Below, one piece after another: positions 53,501 through 60,496 of a stretch of 64,000 bases of DNA; position 1 is the stretch's first letter, and each line of letters starts with the position of its first letter. Position numbers and translations under genes: made by a program. The notes beneath the pieces are model-generated. The model was not told where the DNA came from and did no database searches. It worked only from the letters and a program-made list of their open reading frames with translations. Source of the stretch: Bacteroidaceae bacterium (lineage in GTDB: Bacteria; Bacteroidota; Bacteroidia; Bacteroidales; Bacteroidaceae); contig JAGAQY010000068.1 in NCBI GenBank assembly GCA_017622495.1, positions 1 through 64,000 on the forward strand. Reading direction: 5' to 3'.

Positions 53501-54044
53501 GCAGGGGTGATCGGTTGCTCAGACGACCCTGTATCTCGAGGTAAGCGCAGCCGGGGCGCAGGGTGAAGCCTGCCATGCCTTTCTGGTGGAACATGCGCTC
53601 CATCTCGTTGACCCACACGGTGACGCTGCCGTCGGGGTGCTCCTCGATGGTGGCATCGACGGGCATATAGGTGGAGGGGCGATGGTGCTGGGGCCAGTTG
53701 AACTCGATGCCGCCACTGATCCACGGACCAGCCAAACCCACGAGGGCGGGCTTGATGACGTGGTTGTAGTACACGAAATGGCGCTGCTTGACCTTGTCGT
53801 AGGCCATCTGCACACGGCCGCCCAGCTCGGGCAGAATCATCACCTTGAGGTACTCGTTCTCGATATAGATGGCGTTGTACTCCTTGTCGACACGCTCATC
53901 GCTAATGCGCTCGATGACGGGATAAGGGTATACCACACCGCTACTGCCTTGATACACGCGGTTCTCAAGGAATATGGGGTTCTTCTCAGGCGCACCCACC
54001 TCGTAGGTGGGGATGGTCACCTGCTCTCTCCATGCCTTTACCAT
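50547..54044 (-). CDS. DUF5107 mutarotase-like protein with TPR repeats
   Basis: This 1165-residue cytoplasmic protein starts at the ATG at 54044 (MVKAWREQVTIPTYEVG); 11 more upstream codons are open but look non-native. The N-terminal 320 residues are a DUF5107/galactose-mutarotase-like beta domain (MILPELGGRVQMAYDK, GGIEFNWPQHHRPS, EMERMFHQKGMAGFTLRPG). The rest holds many TPR helices (for example YRCNNQVGLWYLRRGCFDKAEPYLRTAVKVL). Such proteins sit beside sugar porters and glycosidases and may help channel or sense sugars. Residues about 929-987 are encoded by a two-hairpin repeat element inserted in frame (51061-51260). Confidence 0.85.
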   Translation of the reverse strand: MVKAWREQVTIPTYEVGAPEKNPIFLENRVYQGSSGVVYPYPVIERISDERVDKEYNAIYIENEYLKVMILPELGGRVQMAYDKVKQRHFVYYNHVIKPALVGLAGPWISGGIEFNWPQHHRPSTYMPVDATIEEHPDGSVTVWVNEMERMFHQKGMAGFTLRPGCAYLEIQGRLSNRSPLPQTFLWWANPAVEVGDHYQSVFPPDVNAVFDHGKRAVSSFPIATGTYYKMDYSAGVDISNYKNIPVPTSYMAVNSKYDFEGGYENDTQGGMLHVASHHFSPGKKQWTWGNGDFGRAWDRCLTDDDYEGAPGVFRPYIELMAGVYTENQPDFTWLMPYEEKQFVQYFMPYRDLGIVKQASKDFVMNIHEDGRLQVYATSKQEVEISVITHHSQCLLRKTVTLSPEVLFDEFIDLQGHSIDELSVYLSRPDVADPSHRIHTILAWQAEPDDIRPIPDAAEAALRPEDIKTIDQLYLTGLHLEQYRHATWSALDYYEEALRRDPMDYRCNNQVGLWYLRRGCFDKAEPYLRTAVKVLQRRNPNPYDGEPIYNLALCLKYQFRPYEAHELFWKATWNKAWADAAYFETACISTGMRDFDNALDEVNRCLIHNSHNHKARALKASILRKLGKSDEALAWIHESYTIDLFNYGCMFEEYLITGSEDPLQRLITLMHGKVCNYHELALDYAQARLFDEGVQVLTIPAVAEQLAQASPLTSYYLGYFMQGQGLIDEANAHFARAEHTDPRCCFPNRLEDVQVLTIAKRCPPQGARAPYLLGCLYYDKRQYHLAKENWELSAQRDAEFPTVWRNLALYYYNKEHNRDLALEYMERAFRLDPTDSRILMELDQLYKVTGRPHAERLAHLEQYPALIAERDDLLLEQITLLNHLGRYDEAMALLDSHIFHPWEGGEGKVPAQYQYARVEKAKSLLADFSIKNYELGIMTETAYPESDVHNSVAQREQSQACLNYAEPARNLDTQYHNSKFIIHNSLLEQAICLLKQCLLYPHHLGEGKLQGAQDNDFHYLLGCAYELLGDDAQAREHWELATYGPTEPAAAMYYNDAKPEKIFYQGLALLKLGRTAEAHGRFHKLVGYGKQHLFEPQVMDYFAVSLPDLQIWDGDLNEKNRIHCLFMLALGYTGLGDKAHAERYLSEVEQMDINHQGICALRSLC
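51061..51260. repeat. Two-hairpin element plus AATTATGAATT tracts, in frame inside a gene (copy F)
   Basis: From left to right: a CAAGCA-aat-TGCTTG hairpin (51065-51080), aattatgaattatg tracts (about 51091-51118), mini-hairpin GATAC-tgc-GTATC (51119-51131), ttccttgctggctcgg, the TCAAGCaagCTTGA hairpin zone, gctctcgctgcgctacgg (51175-51192), then a second aattcctaattcataattc tract. The 51119-51193 part matches 14591-14665 at about 90%. The DUF5107-TPR frame reads straight through it. Confidence 0.88.
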
Positions 54045-54065
54045 TGTGTTTTGTTTTTTATAGGG

Positions 54066-54096
54066 GGTCCTAGGCAATCCTAGGAGCTCCTAGGAA
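54066..54096. repeat. Triple TCCTAGG palindromic repeat
   Basis: tcctagg appears three times (tcctaggcaatcctaggagctcctagga) between the DUF5107 gene and the sugar porter gene. Each CCTAGG is a 6-bp palindrome and neighbouring units can pair. Confidence 0.75.
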
Positions 54097-54129
54097 ACTC
54101 TATGCCCCCTAAGTATCATAGATTACTGA

Positions 54130-55521
54130 TCACTTCACTAATTGCTTTTCCAAATCTTCGAGGCTCTTGCCCTTAGTCTCGGGACAGCGGCGCAAAAAGT
54201 ACAGGAAGCCGGCGCAGCAGATGGCGCTATAGATCCAGAAAGAGCCACTACTGCCCAACGCTGCATTCATCGGGGGGAAGAAGAAGGTGAGCGTGCAGCT
54301 ACCCATCCATAGGGCAAAGGTACATGTCGCCATGGCTATACCACGCACGCGGTTGGGGAAAATCTCGGCCAACAGCACCCAGGTGACAGGTCCCAAGGTC
54401 ATGGCATAAGCAGATATAGCCAACACAACGAGTATGACCATACCGAAACCGGTGACATGGAAATGATAGCACGTTCCCAAAATGAGGTAGATGACCGAGA
54501 GACTACCCGCGCCAAAGAGCATGAGCGAGCGACGTCCCCAGCGGTCGATAGTAAAGAGGGCTACGATAGTAAAGATTACATTGGCCACACCAGTTACGAC
54601 AATATTGAACAACACATCGCCTACGCTATAGCCTGCAGCTGAGAAAATCTCTTGGGCATAATTGAATATAACGTTGGTGCCGCACCACTGCTGGAACACG
54701 GCAATGATGATACCCAAGGAGAGCACTGCGGCATACTTGCGCGAGAAGAGGGTCTTGAGGCCCGCCTTCTCAGCAGAGGCATCGGCACTGACCGACTGAC
54801 GTATGGACTCCATCTCAGCAAGAGCATACTCCTCACCACCAATGTGGGTGAGTGTAGCCTGAGCTTGTGACTGATGGCCACGAAGTACCTGCCAGCGCGG
54901 ACTCTCGGGGATAAAGAAGGCAAGCACCAGGAAGAGTGATGCTGGCACAGCTTCGGCCCAGAACATCCAACGCCAACCCATCTGTCCGTTCCACGAAGAT
55001 AGGATCTCGGCACTACCAAAGCTTGAAGGCACATCCTCTGCTATGAGCCAGTTGGCAATCTGCGCTCCGAGGATACCGAGCACGATAGTCATCTGATTGA
55101 GCGATACGAGCTTGCCACGTATGGCACTAGGAGATATCTCAGCGATATACATAGGCGACAGGGCCGAAGCGATACCGATGCCTATGCCACCTACGAAACG
55201 GGCGATATTGAATAGCGTGAAATCATCGAATACTCCCGTAGCAACGGCAGACACAGTGAAGAGTATGGCAGCAATGATGAGCAAGGGCTTGCGGCCATAC
55301 TTGTCTGCCATGGCACCAGCAATCATGGCGCCTACAAGACAACCGATGAGAGCGGTAGTCATGGCCACACCCTGCATGAGGGGCGAGTCAGATATGCCAA
55401 AGAAGAGTTCGTAGAAAGGTTTTGCGCCTCCTATCACTACCCAGTCGTAGCCAAAGAGCAAGCCGCCCATGGCCGATACCATACAGATGAAATATACAAA
55501 TCGTTTATTAAGGTTCTTCAT
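54130..55521 (-). CDS. MFS sugar porter (XylE-like sugar:proton symporter)
   Basis: This 463-residue 12-helix porter has all family signatures: GYDWVVIGGAKPF in helix 1, RWGRR-type loops (DKYGRKPLL, DRWGRRSLM), PESPRW after helix 6, QQWCGTNVIFNYA in helix 7 (usually QQxSGxNA) and PETKGKSLEDLE at the end. It should bring xylose or glucose into the cell by proton symport. It lies between the GH31 gene (48 bp upstream) and the DUF5107 gene on the same strand. Confidence 0.9.
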   Translation of the reverse strand: MKNLNKRFVYFICMVSAMGGLLFGYDWVVIGGAKPFYELFFGISDSPLMQGVAMTTALIGCLVGAMIAGAMADKYGRKPLLIIAAILFTVSAVATGVFDDFTLFNIARFVGGIGIGIASALSPMYIAEISPSAIRGKLVSLNQMTIVLGILGAQIANWLIAEDVPSSFGSAEILSSWNGQMGWRWMFWAEAVPASLFLVLAFFIPESPRWQVLRGHQSQAQATLTHIGGEEYALAEMESIRQSVSADASAEKAGLKTLFSRKYAAVLSLGIIIAVFQQWCGTNVIFNYAQEIFSAAGYSVGDVLFNIVVTGVANVIFTIVALFTIDRWGRRSLMLFGAGSLSVIYLILGTCYHFHVTGFGMVILVVLAISAYAMTLGPVTWVLLAEIFPNRVRGIAMATCTFALWMGSCTLTFFFPPMNAALGSSGSFWIYSAICCAGFLYFLRRCPETKGKSLEDLEKQLVK

Positions 55522-55569
55522 TGTCGCGAAGGATTTTGTGAATGATTAAAGCAGATTTGTGATAGGCAC

Positions 55570-58500
55570 CTATTCCTCTACGCGGTAGAGGCGGAAGTTG
55601 TCGATCTTGAACCATGTTGAGTTGGGGGCTCCGTCGGTAGCTACACCGATGGTGAGGGGTGTCTTGTCGGCCTTTTGGGTAAAGGAGAGCTTGATGGTCT
55701 GCATGGGGTAGTTGTCGCCAATGCCGGCATCTTTCACCTGGTCGCGGAAGTAAGCCACGGCATCGCCAGCAAAGAGGCGCTGGGCACCTACGCGAATGGC
55801 GTTAGGGGTGTTGGAGGCGTGCATATCAACTGCCAGCACATAGTCACCCTGAGGAAGACTGCTGATGACCTGCGTGATGGATGCGGTAAGGGTGTTGCTG
55901 TTGTCGTGAACGCCGAAAATATAACGCCCGTGGGTAGGACGGGGCTCGCCACCTCCGTGGGTGTTGATACCCCACCATGAGGTGGAACTGCTGACACTCC
56001 AACCTTGGGGGTCGAACTTATTGCCCGAGCGGCCGTCGGCCTCGAAACTGGGGTTGGCAATGTAGGTGCTGGTGACATCTTCCATGCCGTCGGGCACAGT
56101 GCCTTCGCACAGTTTTACGCGTACCTCCTTGCCGGTGTATTCTACGGTGGTGAAGGTCTGCGCCTCGGTATCGCCTGCCGGTGACTCCTTGCTCACGAGG
56201 TGGATGCGGAACTTGCGTTCCTTGAGCATGCCTTTGTACTTGCCCTTGCGCTCACCGATGATGAGGGTGCCGTGGTCGTTGTCCCAACGGAAAGGAATCT
56301 CGGTGAAAGCACCCTTCTCATAATTGTAGTTGTCGCCCTCGTCCTCATAAAGGATAAACTCGCCGTCGGCACCGGAGTATACGCGCACCTCGAGGTTGTC
56401 CCAAGCCTTCTCGGCAGCATACTGCACGGCAGGGCCGAAGGGAATGATGCTACCCGCCTTGACGAAGAGGGGCATGATATGGATGGGCGCGGGGCGCAGG
56501 ATGGTCTGTCCGCCTCCGTGGAACTCGTTGCTCCAGAAGTCCCACCAGTCGGCGCCCTCGGGCAGGTATACCTTGACGGGAGCTGCAGCACGCTCTATCT
56601 CTGGATAGATGGCATGGCCTATCTTGCCGTAGTCGAGGTAGGTGTAGAGCGGGTCGGTGATGGGCTTCACCAGGATGTTGCGGCCGAAGAGGTACTCGTC
56701 GGTGAGGTTGATGGCTCTCTTGTCGCGCGGGAAATCCATCACGAGGGCACGCATCATGGAGCCGCTGCGCTGCACCACATCGCCACAGTTGCTGTAGATG
56801 TAAGGGAGTAGGCGGTAGCGCAGTTCGATGTATTGCTTCTGCACGTCGAAGGCCCAATGTCCGGGCTCGGCATAGCGATAGAGTTCGTTGACCATGGGTG
56901 ACGAGCAGTGGTTGCGCATGAGGGGCATAAAGCAACCCCACTGCATCCAGCGCACCTGCAACTCCTGTGCGAAGGGGTCGCGGGGGTTGTTGTTGTAGTC
57001 CCAGCAGAAGAAGCCGCCTATATCGGTATTCCAATAGGGTATACCGCAGAGGATATAGTTAAGACCCGAAGGTATCTGATTCTTGAAAGTCTCCCAATTA
57101 GAGTTAATATCACCACTCCAACTGAAAGTGCCGTAGTGCTGTATTCCGAATGAGCTACTGCGAGTCATCATGAAGGCACGCTTGTCGTTGCCCTTCTGCT
57201 GACGCAGCTTCTCGTAGATGCCCTTGTTGGTCATCAGAGGGAAGGCATTCTTCACACTGCGCCAACTGCCGTCGGCAGTGAGGTGGTCATCGTCGCCAGG
57301 CTTCTCGAAGTGGTCGGGCTCAGTAGAGTCGCTCCACCAAGCGTCAATGTTCATACCGTAAAGGTGCTTGAGGTATTTCCAGTATATCTCGCGTGCTTCG
57401 GGATTGAAGGGGTCGTAAGGACGTACGCCACGGTTGGTAGGCCATGTCTCGAAGGGGTACAGGGCACCGATTGCATTGAGTTCCTCGAACTGCGGGGTCC
57501 ACGGGCCGAAGTTGGCCCAGATAGAGATCATCAGGTGAGCATTGCGGCTATGCACATAGTCGATCATCTCCTGGGGCGACTTGATGCGGGGCTCGAGGCC
57601 CTTCTTTACGTATTCGGCAGCCAGGGGGCGCAGGTCGTCGGGGAGGTACTTGCTCCAAGCGGGGTCGCCTACCTTATTGATATAATAGGGATTCATGAAG
57701 TCCATGGCATTCCAATTGGAGTCGCATCCCCAATATTGCCAGTCCTGCACGATGCCGTCGAGCGGAATCTGCAACTCACGATACTTGTCGAGTACCTCGC
57801 ACAATTCATCACTAGTCTTGTAGCGCTCGCGGCACTGCCAGTGGCCCATCGTCCAGAGAGGAAACATGGTAGCTTGACCTGTGAGCTGACGGATAGAGGC
57901 GATGACACCGTCTTGAGTACCATCGCGATAGAGGAAATAGTAGTCGACACCCTGTGCCACCTCAGAACTGAAGGTTGTTGCTTCGGGAGTATCCTCAAAA
58001 AGGCTGCGGCCGGCATTGTCCCAATAGAGTCCGTAGCCCTTTACCGAGGTAAAGTAAGGAATGGTGATGTTGGCATTATGATTCCATATCTCCACCTTCT
58101 CGCCACGCTGGTTGAGCTTGGGGCTACGACGCTGACCAAGGCCATAGATAGCCTCGTCGGCTCCGAGCTTGAAATCCTGTCGTATGCTAAACTTACCTTT
58201 GTCGACACCTGATGCGATAGATATAACCTCAGCTGCGCCCCTCTCACTGAGCAAAGCATTGCCATCGGCATCGGCAAAGCGAACCTCACCTGTAGCAGCA
58301 TCGACGGTCACCGTGATGCATGTGGTGCGCAGGGTATTGCCCTCAACGCTCCACAGACCCTTTCCCTTCTCGGGCGTCATGATGACGGAGTAACTCTTCT
58401 TGGCTGGCAGCGCCTCAAGGCCGTCGGCATACTTGGTCACGCGGATGATGTTCGGTGCATATACCGTTATCTCTGTCGTGGGTTTATCACCTGCGGGGTC

Positions 58501-58593
58501 TACCCGGAACCCCTGCTTTGTTTCAGTCACTTGCTGCGCCATAACACTGAACGAGCAGGCCACAGCTACAATCAAAGCCAATCTTTTCATCAC
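55570..58593 (-). CDS. Secreted GH31 alpha-xylosidase/alpha-glucosidase with C-terminal CBM-like domain
   Basis: This 1007-residue enzyme has a signal peptide (cut near VMAQ), an N-terminal beta-sandwich, a (beta/alpha)8 barrel with nucleophile D422 in DAWWSDSTEPD and acid/base D495 in SWSGDINSNW, beta C-domains and an extra module (about 855-1007: TSTYIANPSFEADGRSGNKFDPQGWSVSS...). This module resembles a galactose-binding-like CBM. The cores of this enzyme and the one at 11700 are similar; this one is longer. With the porter and the lipoprotein it forms a release-and-uptake unit for alpha-linked glucose or xylose. Confidence 0.9.
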   Translation of the reverse strand: MMKRLALIVAVACSFSVMAQQVTETKQGFRVDPAGDKPTTEITVYAPNIIRVTKYADGLEALPAKKSYSVIMTPEKGKGLWSVEGNTLRTTCITVTVDAATGEVRFADADGNALLSERGAAEVISIASGVDKGKFSIRQDFKLGADEAIYGLGQRRSPKLNQRGEKVEIWNHNANITIPYFTSVKGYGLYWDNAGRSLFEDTPEATTFSSEVAQGVDYYFLYRDGTQDGVIASIRQLTGQATMFPLWTMGHWQCRERYKTSDELCEVLDKYRELQIPLDGIVQDWQYWGCDSNWNAMDFMNPYYINKVGDPAWSKYLPDDLRPLAAEYVKKGLEPRIKSPQEMIDYVHSRNAHLMISIWANFGPWTPQFEELNAIGALYPFETWPTNRGVRPYDPFNPEAREIYWKYLKHLYGMNIDAWWSDSTEPDHFEKPGDDDHLTADGSWRSVKNAFPLMTNKGIYEKLRQQKGNDKRAFMMTRSSSFGIQHYGTFSWSGDINSNWETFKNQIPSGLNYILCGIPYWNTDIGGFFCWDYNNNPRDPFAQELQVRWMQWGCFMPLMRNHCSSPMVNELYRYAEPGHWAFDVQKQYIELRYRLLPYIYSNCGDVVQRSGSMMRALVMDFPRDKRAINLTDEYLFGRNILVKPITDPLYTYLDYGKIGHAIYPEIERAAAPVKVYLPEGADWWDFWSNEFHGGGQTILRPAPIHIMPLFVKAGSIIPFGPAVQYAAEKAWDNLEVRVYSGADGEFILYEDEGDNYNYEKGAFTEIPFRWDNDHGTLIIGERKGKYKGMLKERKFRIHLVSKESPAGDTEAQTFTTVEYTGKEVRVKLCEGTVPDGMEDVTSTYIANPSFEADGRSGNKFDPQGWSVSSSTSWWGINTHGGGEPRPTHGRYIFGVHDNSNTLTASITQVISSLPQGDYVLAVDMHASNTPNAIRVGAQRLFAGDAVAYFRDQVKDAGIGDNYPMQTIKLSFTQKADKTPLTIGVATDGAPNSTWFKIDNFRLYRVEE

Positions 58594-58642
58594 ATTCTTT
58601 ATATATTTTTACCTAACCTGAGCATGCGTCCCTCCCAGCCTG

Positions 58643-59584
58643 CTATGGCTCCATATAAAGAGCCGTGGCCAGATGCATGAGATGACGTACTGTGCCGTCC
58701 TTGAGGGTCACATGGAGATGCACCTTGTAGCAATCGAAGTCGAACAGGTAGTCTGCTGTGTCCATCGTGCCTCCTGTAAACTCTTCCCACTCGCCAACGG
58801 CCTTTGCACGCATCGCGCCCATCGTGTGCCAATCGGAGTCTGCAAACGCGAGCGCCCCTACCACAGGAAGGGTATAGGTGCCCTCGGGAGTTACAGCAAG
58901 GGGGCTCTCCTCTGTAGCCAGGCGGCACACAAAAGCCCAATGCTCGAAACGGCTGTATGCATCGTCTGCCACATAGGCATCGTAGTGCAGGCTATACGAT
59001 GCCGTCACCTCGGCAACATCGTCGCCAGATATACGGAACGATAGTCCCTCGGGGGTAAATCCCATATCCTCGGGGTAGTTCAGCGTGTATATGGTGTCGC
59101 CCTTCATGTAGAACTTTATATGCTCCATGCTCTTGCGCGCGCCCTCGTACTCGACAAGCCAAGGGGTGGTGAGTGTAAGCCCGGAGCCGATAGGCACTTC
59201 ATAGACGACCCTGCGAGTGGTGCGCACAGAATCTTGGAGGAAGGTGTAATAGCGTTGTGTACCCAAATCAACACTCGTGCCTCCCGAGATTGCTTTTTGG
59301 CCTCTTGCGCTTCGGACACAACTGTACAGCACGAGCGAATCGGCACACGGGACCTCGCTCTCGACCCGATTGACCTGAGCAAGATCTTTTGTGTTCAGGC
59401 TATTGGCCTCGACATCCCAAACAATACTGTGGAACCAACGCGAGGCGTCTTTGTCGACAATAGAGACTGTAGCTGTAATAGGCTGTACGGATTCGACCAC
59501 AGCTTCGCCCTTCTTACTACCACCGCATGCGCATAGCGCTACCAGCGGCAACACAAACAATAACTTTTTCATGGCTGTATTCAT
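58643..59584 (-). CDS. Lipoprotein of unknown function, first gene of the GH31 operon
   Basis: This 313-residue protein has a lipoprotein signal (MKKLLFVLPLVALCACGGS). The ATG at 59584 is used; an ATG at 59572 would drop four residues. The mature part is beta-rich without a domain I recognise. It stands 49 bp upstream of the GH31 gene, so it is likely the leading gene of the four-gene cluster and may bind a ligand at the outer membrane. The promoter is at 59601-59608. Confidence 0.75.
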   Translation of the reverse strand: MNTAMKKLLFVLPLVALCACGGSKKGEAVVESVQPITATVSIVDKDASRWFHSIVWDVEANSLNTKDLAQVNRVESEVPCADSLVLYSCVRSARGQKAISGGTSVDLGTQRYYTFLQDSVRTTRRVVYEVPIGSGLTLTTPWLVEYEGARKSMEHIKFYMKGDTIYTLNYPEDMGFTPEGLSFRISGDDVAEVTASYSLHYDAYVADDAYSRFEHWAFVCRLATEESPLAVTPEGTYTLPVVGALAFADSDWHTMGAMRAKAVGEWEEFTGGTMDTADYLFDFDCYKVHLHVTLKDGTVRHLMHLATALYMEP

Positions 59585-59600
59585 TTTAAGTTATACAATG

Positions 59601-59608
59601 CAAATGTA
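59601..59608 (-). promoter_or_regulatory. -7 element of the GH31 operon
   Basis: Minus strand TACATTTG, followed by C; a GTTG about 20 bp upstream may be the -33 box. Start of transcription is predicted near 59594, so the first ATG is close to it. Confidence 0.6.
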
Positions 59609-59732
59609 TAACTTTTTCAAAACAAAAGCAACATGCTTGTTATAGTTTTACTATTGCACTGGTATGTTGTACAACACATAAAATGCGGTGATGCGAGAAT
59701 ATGCCACCTGCCTGTAGCGTGCAGGCAAGGCC

Positions 59733-60239
59733 TCAACGAAAATCCTTGAGCTGGGCCTGAAGACGCTGGCGAGTGAAGAAGATGCGACTCTTGACAGTAC
59801 CCAAGGGGAGCGATAGCTTATCGGCTATCTCACGGTACTTGAAACCTGACACATGCATGGCAAAAGGCACGCGGTACTCGCGCGGAAGGGCATTGACGGC
59901 ACGACGTATCTCCTTGGTGTCGTAGGCACTCTCTGTGCTCTCAAAGCCGGCATCCTGAGGGAGGGAGAGGTGGTAGAGGTTATCGGTGTGGTCTACGAAG
60001 GTCTGGTCGCGCACCGTCTTGCGGTAGTTATTGATAAAGATATTGCGCATGATGGTATACATCCACCCCTTGAAATTGGTATCGGGTATGTACTTGTCAC
60101 GGTTGTCGAGAGCCTTAAGTGAGGTCTCTTGAAGAAGGTCGTAAGCCTCATCACGATCCATGGTGAGCTTGTAGGCATAACGCAGCAGTTCGTCTTGTAC
60201 TGCAATAAGGTCGCGGCGGAATGAATCTGTCATAATCAT
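59733..60239 (-). CDS. ECF-type RNA polymerase sigma factor
   Basis: This 168-residue sigma factor has region 2 (DEAYDLLQETSLKALDNRDKYIPDTNFKGWMYTIMRN) and region 4 (LPREYRVPFAMHVSGFKYREIADKLSLPLGTVKSRIFFTRQRL) only. Its start may be 60233. No anti-sigma gene follows on either side; the family in Bacteroidales includes members that work without one. A TACCTTTG -7 box lies at 60268-60275 and a palindrome just upstream (60317-60354). Confidence 0.93.
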   Translation of the reverse strand: MIMTDSFRRDLIAVQDELLRYAYKLTMDRDEAYDLLQETSLKALDNRDKYIPDTNFKGWMYTIMRNIFINNYRKTVRDQTFVDHTDNLYHLSLPQDAGFESTESAYDTKEIRRAVNALPREYRVPFAMHVSGFKYREIADKLSLPLGTVKSRIFFTRQRLQAQLKDFR

Positions 60240-60267
60240 ACAAAATTAAAAGATGAAAAAACTGCCG

Positions 60268-60275
60268 CAAAGGTA
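60268..60275 (-). promoter_or_regulatory. -7 element for the sigma factor gene
   Basis: Minus strand TACCTTTG followed by C, about 30 bp before the coding start. Confidence 0.55.
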
Positions 60276-60316
60276 GAGTGGATGCAATGACGCTTGAACA
60301 TAAAAACAGTTTTAAG

Positions 60317-60354
60317 ATGGGGTACAAACTGCTTTTTGAACATTTGTACCCCAT
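60317..60354. promoter_or_regulatory. ATGGGGTACAAA / TTTGTACCCCAT palindrome upstream of the sigma gene
   Basis: Two perfect 12-bp arms (60317-60328, 60343-60354) flank a 14-nt gap, about 45-80 bp upstream of the sigma -7 element. It could be an operator for a dimeric regulator, or a terminator, since a T6 run follows on the plus strand. The core GGGTACA also forms the small palindrome at 35910-35926. Confidence 0.55.
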
Positions 60355-60496
60355 TTTTTGATTGTTTTCGGGCGGTATATTATACACAATTAACGATTAG
60401 TGCCGACGCAACACCTCACCATACAGGTCTCTTTGTTGTCGTCTCCAACGCCAATCGTCAATTGTGTATCAGGCCTCACGGGCCGTTAAGCGGTCA

